A DNA stretch of 64,000 bases from Streptomyces sp. NBC_01335 (GTDB lineage Bacteria > Actinomycetota > Actinomycetes > Streptomycetales > Streptomycetaceae). Shown here in pieces: positions 8,975-16,628 of the stretch. Every line of letters begins with the position of its first letter. Position 1 is the first letter of the stretch. The notes beneath the pieces were generated by a model that was not told the DNA's origin, made no database searches, and saw nothing but the letters and a program-made list of their open reading frames with translations. The stretch is taken from assembly GCF_035953295.1 (NCBI RefSeq), contig NZ_CP108370.1:6061001-6125000 (forward strand). The letters run 5' to 3'. The translations under genes and the position numbers were made by a program.

Positions 8975-10216
8975 ATGGCCACGTCCTCGGCGCCGCTGAC
9001 GGCGCCTCCGAAACCCACCTGGGACCCCAAGCAGCAGGACCCCACCTCGCCCTGGCTGCGCCCCACCATCCGGATACGGCTGACGCTCCTGTACGGCGGG
9101 ATGTTCCTGATCGCGGGCATCCTGCTGCTCGCGATCATCTACATGCTGGCCGCGCAGGCCCTGCACGACGCGGGAGGCCCCGCCTTCCAGGTGTCCGGCA
9201 CCAACGTCCGGATCTCCAGTACGACATGCCCGCAGCTGGCGGCCTCGCAGAACAACGACCAGCTCAACGACGCCATCAAGGCCTGCACGGCCTCCCAGCG
9301 CCAGCACGCGCTGGACAGCCTGCTGAACCGGGCCCTGCTGGCGCTCGTCGGGCTCAGCATCATCGCGTTCGCCTTCGGCTACGCGATGGCGGGCCGTGTC
9401 CTGTCGCCGCTCGGCAAGATCACCCGTACCGCCCGCCGGGTGGCCGGGACCGATCTGTCGCGCCGGATCGAACTCGACGGACCGGACGACGAGCTCAAGG
9501 AACTCTCGGACACCTTCGACGAGATGCTGGACCGCCTGGAGCGCGCGTTCACCGCGCAGCAGCGGTTCGTCGGCAACGCCTCCCACGAGCTGCGGACCCC
9601 ACTGGCGATCAACCGCACCCTGCTGGAGGTCCACCTCTCCGACCCGGCGGCGCCCCCCGAGCTCCAGCAGCTCGGCAAGACGCTGCTCGCCACCAACGAG
9701 CGCAGCGAGCAGCTGGTGGAGGGTCTGCTGCTGCTCGCCAGGAGCGAGAACCAGATCGTCGAGCGCAAACCGGTCGATCTGGCCGAGGTCGCCGAGCGCG
9801 CCATCGACCAGGCGCGCTCGGAGGCGGCCCAGAAGGGCGTGGAGATCCGCGGCGAGCGCGCGCCCGCCGTCGTCCAGGGCAACGGCGTCCTGCTGGAGCG
9901 CATCGCCCTGAACCTCGTACAGAACGCGGTGCGCTACAACGTCCCGGAGGACGGCTGGGTGGAGGTCACCACCCACTTCGGCCCCGGGCAGGCGCTGCTG
10001 GTGGTCTCGAACACGGGGCCCGTGGTGCCCGCGTACGAGATCGACAACCTCTTCGAGCCGTTCCGGAGGCTCCGCACGGAGCGGACGGGGAGCGACAAGG
10101 GGGTCGGTCTCGGCCTGTCGATCGCGAGATCCGTGGCGCGGGCCCACGGAGGCCGTATCATCGCGGAGCCCCGAGAGGGGGGCGGTCTCGTGATGCGTGT
10201 CACTCTGCCCGTCTGA
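8975..10216 (+). CDS. cutS: Sensor histidine kinase CutS
   Basis: A 413-residue membrane sensor kinase. Transmembrane helix 1 lies near residues 33-60 ('LYGGMFLIAGILLLAIIYML'). An extracytoplasmic loop of about 60 residues with two cysteines ('STTCPQLA', 'IKACTA') could form a disulfide. Helix 2 follows ('ALLALVGLSIIAFAFGYAM'), then HAMP, a HisKA domain with phospho-acceptor His204 in 'NASHELRTPL', and a HATPase domain ('NLVQNAVRYN', 'GVGLGLSIAR'). It would phosphorylate CutR and is surely co-transcribed with it. The cysteine pair in the sensor loop suggests redox or envelope-stress sensing (inference). Confidence 0.92.
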   Translation: MATSSAPLTAPPKPTWDPKQQDPTSPWLRPTIRIRLTLLYGGMFLIAGILLLAIIYMLAAQALHDAGGPAFQVSGTNVRISSTTCPQLAASQNNDQLNDAIKACTASQRQHALDSLLNRALLALVGLSIIAFAFGYAMAGRVLSPLGKITRTARRVAGTDLSRRIELDGPDDELKELSDTFDEMLDRLERAFTAQQRFVGNASHELRTPLAINRTLLEVHLSDPAAPPELQQLGKTLLATNERSEQLVEGLLLLARSENQIVERKPVDLAEVAERAIDQARSEAAQKGVEIRGERAPAVVQGNGVLLERIALNLVQNAVRYNVPEDGWVEVTTHFGPGQALLVVSNTGPVVPAYEIDNLFEPFRRLRTERTGSDKGVGLGLSIARSVARAHGGRIIAEPREGGGLVMRVTLPV

Positions 10217-10622
10217 AAAGCGTCAGGAAGCGATCAGGGGGAGGGTCCATCGCTTTCGCTTTGAGCGGAATTTTCGTGATGCGTCACCGGTTTGTCCCTG
10301 TGTGATCGATCACAGGGGCCTCAGGGGGCGCATCTACTCTCCGTGAGCTCCCTCCGGGCGTAAAGCCGGGAAACGCCCGGGTTTTCGGGGGGTGGTATCA
10401 CGGGAAGTACACGGGGTGGCACCCGTGAACCCCGGCATCCGGACCGTGTACGGTCCCCTTCGCCACCCAAGACGACCGCTCAGCAGCGGCCGGTTCGGGT
10501 GTCGATTGAGTAACAGACCTTGATGTGAGGCAAAATCTCCGCCTCAGGTCGGGCACAAGTCCGGCCTCTCACGCGTTACGTGCGCTGAGACACCCGCAGA
10601 CACCCAAGAGGGGGAGAGCGAC
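10217..10622. promoter_or_regulatory. Intergenic region with a perfect palindrome, upstream of DUF4193 gene
   Basis: About 400 bases without a gene. A perfect 14-base palindrome, TGTGATCGATCACA, lies at 10301-10314. It contains GTGA-n4-TCAC half-sites like those bound by BldD, and also resembles a shortened Crp site. A weaker repeat TCACGGG...CCCGTGA lies about 10399-10429. The DUF4193 gene has a strong ribosome-binding site (GGGGGAG) just before its ATG. I infer the DUF4193 promoter is here but do not see convincing -35/-10 boxes. Confidence 0.45.
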
Positions 10623-10919
10623 ATGGCAACGGATTACGACACCCCACGCAAGACCGACGACGACGTCGATCAGGACAGCCTTGAAGAGCTGAAGGCACGG
10701 CGGAGCGACAAGACCGCGTCCGCCGTCGACGTCGACGAGTTCGACGCCGCGGAGGGCCTTGAGCTGCCCGGCGCGGACCTGTCCAACGAAGAACTCGCCG
10801 TTCGCGTCCTGCCCAAGCAGGCCGACGAGTTCACCTGCATGAGCTGTTTCCTCGTGCACCACCGCAGCCAGCTGGCTCGTGAGAAGAACGGCCAGCCGAT
10901 CTGCCGCGACTGCGACTGA
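10623..10919 (+). CDS. DUF4193 zinc-ribbon protein
   Basis: A 98-residue DUF4193 protein, a family almost confined to Actinobacteria. The N-terminal 60 residues are acidic and probably disordered. The C-terminus carries two CxxC pairs, 'FTCMSCFLVHHRSQLA' and 'PICRDCD', which would bind one zinc. The ATG at 10623 follows GGGGGAGAG. The role is unknown; small zinc ribbons of this sort often bind RNA polymerase or the ribosome, which is only inference. The next gene follows after 12 bases. Confidence 0.88.
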   Translation: MATDYDTPRKTDDDVDQDSLEELKARRSDKTASAVDVDEFDAAEGLELPGADLSNEELAVRVLPKQADEFTCMSCFLVHHRSQLAREKNGQPICRDCD

Positions 10920-10931
10920 GGCAGGCCCGCC

Positions 10932-11900
10932 GTGACAGGCGACAGACCGTTCCGGAAGCGGCGCTCACGGCGCAGTGAAGGGCCGGAGGCTAATGAGGGC
11001 GGTACGGGCCCGGCAGAAGGCTTGAGTGCCCCTGACGGGCGTCACAAGGCCCCGCACGACCCCTCCGGCACGACCGACAACGAGCGGGGCCACCCGGCCT
11101 CGCTCGAAGTGGCCCCGGCGGCCGGCCTGCCGGACGGGGCCGGACAGGCCGGGGAGACCGGAGACCACGGGACTCCGGCACCCGAGGTGGCCCCGACCGG
11201 GCCGCTGAACGCTTTGAAACGGGGAGTGCACAAGGGCGGGGAGAGCGCGAGGGCGGTCGCCGGACATCTGGCCGACCGGATCATCGACACGGCTCCCCGT
11301 GTCCCCGTGCGCGACCTCGCCACGCTCCGCCGCCACTTCCCGGGACTCGGTCCCGAGGAGATCGCGGACCGCCTGATCGCGGGCGCGAGCAAGGCCACCG
11401 CGGCCGTGGGCGCCGGTATCGGGGCCGCGGCCATGCTGCCCGTACCCCCTGCCATGCTCGCCGAGCTGGCGGCGGAGATCACCGGGGTGGCCGCGATCGA
11501 GCTGAAGCTCGTCGCCGAACTCCACGAGATCTACGGCAGACGCCCCCCGGGCAACCTCGCCCAGCGCAGCACCGCCTACCTCACGTCCTGGACGGAGGAG
11601 CGCGACGTCGACGTCACCCGCCCCGTCACGCTCAACGCGGCCCTGGGCGGCCAGATGAAACGCGAGCTGCGCCAGCAGATCATGAAGCGCATGGCGCGCG
11701 ACCTGCCCAACCTCATCCCCTTGATGATCGGCGCGGCCGTGGGCGCGGCGATGAACCGCCGCGACACCAGGAAACTCGCCGGGCACATCAGGAAGGACCT
11801 GCGGAAACACCAGGTCCCCTGGGACCGGCTCACCGCGCTTCCCGCGCTGGAGCAGCCCGCCGACCCCGCCGTCGTCCCTCCGGAGGCGGAGGGCCGCTGA
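10932..11900 (+). CDS. Conserved helical protein, possibly EcsC-like
   Basis: A 322-residue protein. The first 95 residues are basic then acidic and low-complexity. The rest is alpha-helical with two Gly/Ala-rich hydrophobic stretches ('AAVGAGIGAAAMLPVPPAM' and 'LIPLMIGAAVGAAMNRR') flanking a conserved-looking middle ('ELKLVAELHEIYGRRPPGN'). The alternation of small-residue helices with 'AELHEIYG' recalls EcsC-family proteins, but this is a weak match from memory. The GTG at 10932 has GAGGCAGG upstream and lies 12 bases after the DUF4193 stop, so the two are probably co-transcribed. Function unknown. Confidence 0.75.
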   Translation: MTGDRPFRKRRSRRSEGPEANEGGTGPAEGLSAPDGRHKAPHDPSGTTDNERGHPASLEVAPAAGLPDGAGQAGETGDHGTPAPEVAPTGPLNALKRGVHKGGESARAVAGHLADRIIDTAPRVPVRDLATLRRHFPGLGPEEIADRLIAGASKATAAVGAGIGAAAMLPVPPAMLAELAAEITGVAAIELKLVAELHEIYGRRPPGNLAQRSTAYLTSWTEERDVDVTRPVTLNAALGGQMKRELRQQIMKRMARDLPNLIPLMIGAAVGAAMNRRDTRKLAGHIRKDLRKHQVPWDRLTALPALEQPADPAVVPPEAEGR

Positions 11901-11950
11901 GGGCCGCGCGAGCCCGTACTTTCCCCGCCCGGCGAGGCCGGGCCGGGGAC

Positions 11951-11984
11951 GCCGTGGCCTGACACCCGCCGTGGCCTGACACCC
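11951..11984. repeat. 17-bp perfect tandem duplication
   Basis: The unit GCCGTGGCCTGACACCC occurs twice in direct succession in the spacer between two convergent genes. It is probably a recent slippage product with no evident function. Confidence 0.85.
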
Positions 11985-12028
11985 GCCGGGCCGGACCCGG
12001 GCCGGACCCGAGCCCCGAAGTCGCCCGC

Positions 12029-12496
12029 TCAGTCCTGCGCGGCGACCGGCGTCGTGGAGAGCGCCGCGATCAGAGCCTCGGGCTCACGGGTCGAGAGGTA
12101 GAGATAGGGCGTGGGGTCCGCGGGGTCGGTCACCTTCACCTTCACCGCCGTGGGGATGTAGCCGCGCAGCAGCATGAAGGCGCGGGCGTCCGCCTTGTAC
12201 GTGCGCCAGGCCCGGGCCTCCTCCGCGTCCAGCGCCTCGGCGTCCCCGAGCGCCGAGAGCGGAATCCGCGCCTCCCCGGCGACCAGGGAGTCCGCGACCA
12301 CCCGGATGCGGACGGAGCCGTACGAGCTGACCACGACCGCCGTCGCGGCCGTGCCGCCGACCAGCCCCGCGAGCAGGAACAGGCCGCCGAGCGGCAGGAG
12401 CATCAGCGCGCAGGCCACCCCCGCCCCGAAGGCGATGAGCCACCAGGTGCGGGGTGCGGTGAGGCGTTCGTCGAAGGGCGGTACGGAAGGCTGCAT
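12029..12496 (-). CDS. DUF3093 membrane protein
   Basis: A 155-residue actinobacterial DUF3093 protein. Two adjacent transmembrane helices form a hairpin at residues 17-60 ('WWLIAFGAGVACALMLLPLG' and 'LFLLAGLVGGTAATAVVVSS'). A cytoplasmic beta-rich domain follows ('VRIRVVADSLVAGEARIPL', 'PTPYLYLSTREPEALIAAL') that resembles a PH-like fold. Length is normal. It is divergent from the thioesterase gene with 58 bases between. The function of the family is unknown. Confidence 0.85.
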   Translation of the reverse strand: MQPSVPPFDERLTAPRTWWLIAFGAGVACALMLLPLGGLFLLAGLVGGTAATAVVVSSYGSVRIRVVADSLVAGEARIPLSALGDAEALDAEEARAWRTYKADARAFMLLRGYIPTAVKVKVTDPADPTPYLYLSTREPEALIAALSTTPVAAQD

Positions 12497-12554
12497 GGGA
12501 ACAAGCTTGGCACGGCGAGACCCGCGGTCGGGCTCGCGGGTAAGGTCTGCGCGT

Positions 12555-13139
12555 GTGAGTGGAACATCTGCAGCTCTGACACCCCCGGCCGACGCGGTGG
12601 CACCCGTGCGGCACCCCGAGGCGCCCGCGCCCGGGCAGCTTCTCGGCTCGCACTACGAACACTGTTTCGGCTGCGGCGGCGAGCAGCCCCATGGCCTGCA
12701 CCTCGCGGCCCGGGCCGGCGAGGGCGTGAGCGTGACCGCCGAGTTCACCGTGCGCCCCGAGCACCAGGGCGCGCCCGGTCTGGCGCACGGCGGGGTGCTC
12801 GCGACGGCGCTGGACGAGACGCTCGGCTCGCTGAGCTGGCTGCTCCGGGTCATCGCGGTCACCGGCCGGCTGGAGACCGACTTCTCGGCGCCCGTGCCGG
12901 TGGGGACCGTGCTGCACCTGGACGCGCGGGTCGTCGCCGTGCACGGCAGGAAGATCTACTCCACCGCCACCGGCCGGATCGGCGGCCCCGAGGGCCCCGT
13001 CGCGGTGCGGGCCGACGCTCTCTTCGTCGAGGTGAAGGTCGACCACTTCATCGACAACGGCCGCCCCGACGAGATCCACGCGGCGATGGCCGACCCCGAC
13101 CAGATCAAGCGTGCCCGAGCCTTCGAGGTGAACCCGTGA
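12555..13139 (+). CDS. PaaI-family hotdog thioesterase
   Basis: A 194-residue hotdog-fold protein. Residues 30-50 carry the PaaI-like entry motif 'HCFGCGGEQPHGLHL'. The helix-strand core follows with 'GLAHGGVLATALDETLG', where the His-Gly-Gly and the downstream acidic residue are the usual acyl-CoA thioesterase site. The GTG at 12555 has AAGG about 9 bases upstream, and the longer frame has no similarity. The stop overlaps the dUTPase start by 4 bases, indicating translational coupling. The acyl-CoA substrate is not predictable. Confidence 0.85.
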   Translation: MSGTSAALTPPADAVAPVRHPEAPAPGQLLGSHYEHCFGCGGEQPHGLHLAARAGEGVSVTAEFTVRPEHQGAPGLAHGGVLATALDETLGSLSWLLRVIAVTGRLETDFSAPVPVGTVLHLDARVVAVHGRKIYSTATGRIGGPEGPVAVRADALFVEVKVDHFIDNGRPDEIHAAMADPDQIKRARAFEVNP

Positions 13140-13666
13140 CCCGCCCCCCCGTCGACGTCCTTCTCCGGCGCCTGGACCCGGAGGTCCCGGTTCCCGCGTA
13201 CGGCCACCCCGGCGACGCCGGTGCCGACCTGGTGACCACCGAGGCCGCGGAACTCGCCCCGGGCGAGCGCGCGGTGCTGCCCACCGGCGTGTCGATCGCC
13301 CTGCCGGACGGCTACGCGGCCTTCGTGCACCCCCGCTCCGGCCTCGCGGCCCGCTGCGGAGTAGCCCTCGTGAATGCCCCGGGGACGGTGGATGCCGGGT
13401 ACCGTGGAGAGATCAAGGTGATCGTCGTCAACCTCGACCCGCGCGAGCCCGTGCGGTTCGAGCGTTTCGACCGGATTGCCCAGTTGATCGTCCAGCAGGT
13501 CGAGAAGGTGCGCTTCCACGAGGTCGCGGAACTTCCCGGCTCGGCACGGGCCGAAGGGGGATTCGGGTCCACCGGCGGTCATGCCGCGGTGGACGGTGTC
13601 GGGGGCGGTATCACCCCGGGTGGGAACAACTACGCTTCGGTCGTATCCGACCGGGAAGGACAGTGA
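13136..13666 (+). CDS. dut: Deoxyuridine 5'-triphosphate nucleotidohydrolase (dUTPase)
   Basis: A 176-residue trimeric-type dUTPase converting dUTP to dUMP and pyrophosphate, which keeps uracil out of DNA and supplies dTMP synthesis. All five motifs are present: 'GDAGADL' (I), 'HPRSGLAA' (II), 'NAPGTVDAGYRGEI' (III), 'RIAQLIVQ' (IV) and the C-terminal P-loop-like 'GGFGSTGGH' (V). About 25 residues extend past motif V, slightly longer than usual. The GTG start at 13136 overlaps the thioesterase stop (GTGA). Confidence 0.96.
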   Translation: MTRPPVDVLLRRLDPEVPVPAYGHPGDAGADLVTTEAAELAPGERAVLPTGVSIALPDGYAAFVHPRSGLAARCGVALVNAPGTVDAGYRGEIKVIVVNLDPREPVRFERFDRIAQLIVQQVEKVRFHEVAELPGSARAEGGFGSTGGHAAVDGVGGGITPGGNNYASVVSDREGQ

Positions 13667-13667
13667 C

Positions 13668-14438
13668 GTGTTCGGACGTCGCAAGAAGAGTGGTTCCGCC
13701 GAGGACGCGGTGGACGAAGCGCGCGAGACCGAGCAGGTCGCCGACGAGCTCGATGGTGCCGACGACGCGGTGAGCGCCCGTCGGACGAACCTTCCGCCGG
13801 CCCCGCGGCCGGACGGACCCTGGGACGTCTCCGAGGTCTCCAGGCCCGGCGAGGGCCGGGTCGACCTGGGCGGGATCTTCGTGCCCGGAGTCGAGGGCAT
13901 GGAACTCAGGGTGGAGGTGGCCGGGGACGCGATCGTCGCCGCCACCGTGGTGCTGCGCGACAGCGCGATCCAGCTGCAGGCCTTCGCCGCCCCCAAGAAG
14001 GAGGGCATCTGGGGCGAGGTCCGCGAGGAGATCGCCTCGGGCATCACCAAGCAGGGCGGGATCATCGACGAGGTCGAGGGCCCGCTCGGCTGGGAGCTGC
14101 GCGCCCAGGTGCCCGTACAGCTTCCCGACGGGAAGAACGGCGTCCAGCTGGTGCGCTTCGTCGGCCTCGACGGGCCCCGGTGGTTCCTGCGCGGCGTGAT
14201 CTCGGGCCAGGGTGCCGTGCAGCCGCAGGCCGCCGGCCTCCTGGAGCAGATCTTCCGGGACACCGTGGTCGTCCGCGGCGAGGGCCCGATGGCCCCCCGC
14301 GACCCGATCGTCCTCAAGCTTCCCAACGACGCCCAGATGGTGCCCGAGGGCGTCCAGCAGGAGGAGCAGGAGAGCTCCAAGTTCTCCGGCGGCATGGGCC
14401 AGCTCCAGCGCGGACCGGAGATCAGCGAGATCCGCTAG
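13668..14438 (+). CDS. DUF3710 protein
   Basis: A 256-residue member of DUF3710, an actinobacterial family that regularly follows dut. The first 45 residues are charged ('FGRRKKSGSAEDAV'). The body is beta-rich ('VDLGGIFVPGVEGMELRVEV', 'GPLGWELRAQVPVQLPDG', 'RWFLRGVISG'). The GTG at 13668 is one base after the dut stop and has GGGAAGGA upstream, so it is co-transcribed with dut. No catalytic motif is visible. A strong hairpin follows. Confidence 0.88.
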   Translation: MFGRRKKSGSAEDAVDEARETEQVADELDGADDAVSARRTNLPPAPRPDGPWDVSEVSRPGEGRVDLGGIFVPGVEGMELRVEVAGDAIVAATVVLRDSAIQLQAFAAPKKEGIWGEVREEIASGITKQGGIIDEVEGPLGWELRAQVPVQLPDGKNGVQLVRFVGLDGPRWFLRGVISGQGAVQPQAAGLLEQIFRDTVVVRGEGPMAPRDPIVLKLPNDAQMVPEGVQQEEQESSKFSGGMGQLQRGPEISEIR

Positions 14439-14488
14439 ATCCGCTGGATCCGCTCGCGCGGTCCGTACGGACGGACGGCTTTTTCAGG

Positions 14489-14531
14489 CCGGTGGGCCGC
14501 ACCCCCTTTCCCGGGGGGTGCGGCCCACCGG
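14489..14531. terminator. Rho-independent terminator after DUF3710
   Basis: Perfect 18-base arms (14489-14506 and 14514-14531) around a 7-base loop, followed by TCTTTTTC. This is the most canonical intrinsic terminator in the window. It closes the thioesterase-dut-DUF3710 operon. Confidence 0.93.
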
Positions 14532-14541
14532 TCTTTTTCGC

Positions 14542-14567
14542 ATGCGTGGACGCATGCGTCCACGCAT
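14542..14567. promoter_or_regulatory. 26-bp perfect palindrome upstream of the kdp operon
   Basis: A 26-base uninterrupted perfect palindrome centred on GCATGC (half-site ATGCGTGGACGCA). It lies 10 bases beyond the terminator and about 195 bases before the first kdp-region ORF. It has no loop, so a dimeric protein-binding site is more likely than an RNA hairpin. KdpE or another potassium- or osmotic-stress regulator is the natural candidate (inference). Confidence 0.6.
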
Positions 14568-14761
14568 CCGGCTCCGAGGGTGGTTTCGCGTGCCACCGGG
14601 CACCGCGCCGGGTCGGCGTCAGGGGCGCGTATCGGCCACGTAAGGGCGCCGTCAAGGGAGTGCCCGTCCTCGTATGGAAGCCATCAACGGGGGCGTCAAA
14701 GGCTCTGGCCGGAGGTTTGCTCGTCACGTCCGAGAAACCGAACCTCATCTAGGAGCACACG

Positions 14762-14845
14762 ATGGCCGACGTGGCCTTCGTCGTCACCACGATCGCGGTC
14801 TTCGCGCTGGTGGCCCTCATCGCCAAGGGGGTGGCGAAGCTGTGA
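14762..14845 (+). CDS. 27-aa single-pass membrane microprotein ahead of kdpF
   Basis: A 27-residue ORF: 20 residues are a hydrophobic helix ('VAFVVTTIAVFALVALIA') followed by the basic end 'KGVAKL'. It has a good ribosome-binding site (AGGAG, about 7 bases upstream) and its stop overlaps the kdpF GTG by 4 bases, so it is translationally coupled to the operon. The hydrophobic-helix-plus-Lys design resembles KdpF, the small stabilising subunit of KdpFABC, but the sequences differ. It may be a second accessory peptide of the pump (inference). Confidence 0.7.
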   Translation: MADVAFVVTTIAVFALVALIAKGVAKL

Positions 14846-14931
14846 CTGCCGAGAACATCGTCGGCCTCGTCGTGGCCGTCGCCCTGCTGGGCTACCTCGT
14901 CCTCGCCCTTCTGTACCCGGAGAGGTTCTAG
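14842..14931 (+). CDS. kdpF: KdpF, small subunit of the K+-pumping ATPase
   Basis: A 29-residue single-helix protein ('NIVGLVVAVALLGYLVLALL' then 'YPERF'). The C-terminal Leu-Tyr-Pro-Glu-Arg-Phe is the KdpF signature. KdpF sits in the membrane beside KdpA and stabilises the complex. The GTG start overlaps the preceding stop and the kdpA ATG lies 6 bases downstream. Confidence 0.92.
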   Translation: MTAENIVGLVVAVALLGYLVLALLYPERF

Positions 14932-14937
14932 CCCGAC

Positions 14938-16602
14938 ATGAGTCCCGTCCTTGCCGGTGTGCTCCAGCTGCTCGCGATGATCGTCGCGCTGGGCCTCGCC
15001 TACCGCCCCCTCGGCGACCACATGGCACGCGTCTACTCCTCCGACAAGCATCTGCGCGTCGAGAAGTGGATGTACCGGGCCATCGGCGCCAACCCGAACA
15101 CGGAGATGCGCTGGCCCGCGTACCTCCGCGGCGTCCTCGCCTTCTCCGCGGTGAGCCTGCTCTTCCTCTACCTGCTCCAGCGGCTCCAGGGCAGCCTGCC
15201 CGGTTCCCTCGGATTCGTCTCGATCGACCCGGACCAGGCGTTCAACACGGCGGCGTCCTTCGTCGCCAACACCAACTGGCAGTCGTACTACGGCGAGCAG
15301 GCCATGGGCCACGTCGTGCAGACCGGCGGCCTCGCGGTGCAGAACTTCGTCTCCGCCGCCGTCGGCATGGCCGTCGCCGTCGCGCTCGTCCGCGGCTTCG
15401 CCCGGTCCCGTACCGGTGAGCTCGGCAACTTCTGGGCCGACCTGGTCCGCGGCACCGTCCGCATCCTGCTGCCGATCTCGGTGATCGGCGCGCTGGTGCT
15501 GGTCGCGTGCGGCGCCCTCCAGAACTTCTCCGGCATCCACGACGTCGGCCAGTTCATGGGCGGCTCGCAGCAGTGGAACGGCGGAGCGATCGCCTCGCAG
15601 GAGGTCATCAAGGAGCTGGGCACGAACGGCGGCGGTTACTTCAACGCCAACTCGTCCCACCCCTTCGAGAACCCCAACGGCTTCACCAACCTCTTCGAGG
15701 TCTTCCTGATCCTCGTCATCCCCTTCGCGATCACCCGCACCTTCGGCCGGATGGTCGGCTCGCTCAAGCAGGGGTACGCGATCCTCGCGACGATGGCCGT
15801 CATCTGGGTCGGGTTCACCGCCCTGATGATGTGGACGGAGTTCGCCCACCACGGCCCCGCGTTCGACATCGCGGGCGGTGCGACGGAGGGCAAGGAGAAC
15901 CGGTTCGGCATCGGCGGCTCCTCGATCTTCGCGGTCGCCACCACGCTCACCTCCACCGGCGCGGTCGACTCGTTCCACTCCTCGTTCACCGGCTTCGGCG
16001 GCGGCATCACCCTGCTGGGCATGCAGCTCGGCGAGATCGCCCCCGGTGGGGTCGGCTCCGGCCTCTACGGCATGCTGATCATGGCGATCATCGCCGTGTT
16101 CATCGCCGGTCTGATGGTCGGCCGCACGCCGGAGTACCTGGGCAAGAAGATCGGCACCCGCGAGATCAAGCTCGCCGCCTGCTACATCCTGATCGTCCCC
16201 GCTCTGGTCCTCGGCTTCACCGCCGTGGCGATGGCGCTGCCCACTCCGCCGAACTCCATGACGAACTCGGGCGCGCACGGCTTCTCCGAGATCCTCTACG
16301 CCTACACCTCCGGCGCGAACAACAACGGCTCCGCCTTCGCGGGCCTGAACGCCGACACCCAGTGGTTCAACACCACGATCGGTCTCGCGATGCTCCTCGG
16401 CCGGTTCATACCGATGGTCTTCGTGCTGGCCCTGGCCGGCTCGCTGGCCGAGCAGAAGCCCGTACCGGAGACCACCGGCACCCTCAGCACCCACAAGCCG
16501 CTCTTCAGCGGCCTGCTGGTCGGCGCCATCCTGATCGTCACCGGCCTGACCTACTTCCCGGCCCTGGCCCTGGGCCCGCTCGCCGAGGGGCTGGCGTCAT
16601 GA
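14938..16602 (+). CDS. kdpA: Potassium-transporting ATPase subunit KdpA
   Basis: A 554-residue channel-like, K+-selective subunit with ten or so membrane helices. Four selectivity-filter repeats are visible: '[19 protein letters not shown]', '[17 protein letters not shown]', '[18 protein letters not shown]' and '[15 protein letters not shown]'. It binds K+ at nanomolar-to-micromolar levels and passes it to KdpB. The length matches the family. The stop overlaps a possible upstream kdpB ATG (16599), consistent with coupled translation. Confidence 0.97.
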   Translation: MSPVLAGVLQLLAMIVALGLAYRPLGDHMARVYSSDKHLRVEKWMYRAIGANPNTEMRWPAYLRGVLAFSAVSLLFLYLLQRLQGSLPGSLGFVSIDPDQAFNTAASFVANTNWQSYYGEQAMGHVVQTGGLAVQNFVSAAVGMAVAVALVRGFARSRTGELGNFWADLVRGTVRILLPISVIGALVLVACGALQNFSGIHDVGQFMGGSQQWNGGAIASQEVIKELGTNGGGYFNANSSHPFENPNGFTNLFEVFLILVIPFAITRTFGRMVGSLKQGYAILATMAVIWVGFTALMMWTEFAHHGPAFDIAGGATEGKENRFGIGGSSIFAVATTLTSTGAVDSFHSSFTGFGGGITLLGMQLGEIAPGGVGSGLYGMLIMAIIAVFIAGLMVGRTPEYLGKKIGTREIKLAACYILIVPALVLGFTAVAMALPTPPNSMTNSGAHGFSEILYAYTSGANNNGSAFAGLNADTQWFNTTIGLAMLLGRFIPMVFVLALAGSLAEQKPVPETTGTLSTHKPLFSGLLVGAILIVTGLTYFPALALGPLAEGLAS

Positions 16603-16628
16603 CCACACGAACCCCGCAAGAGGACACG

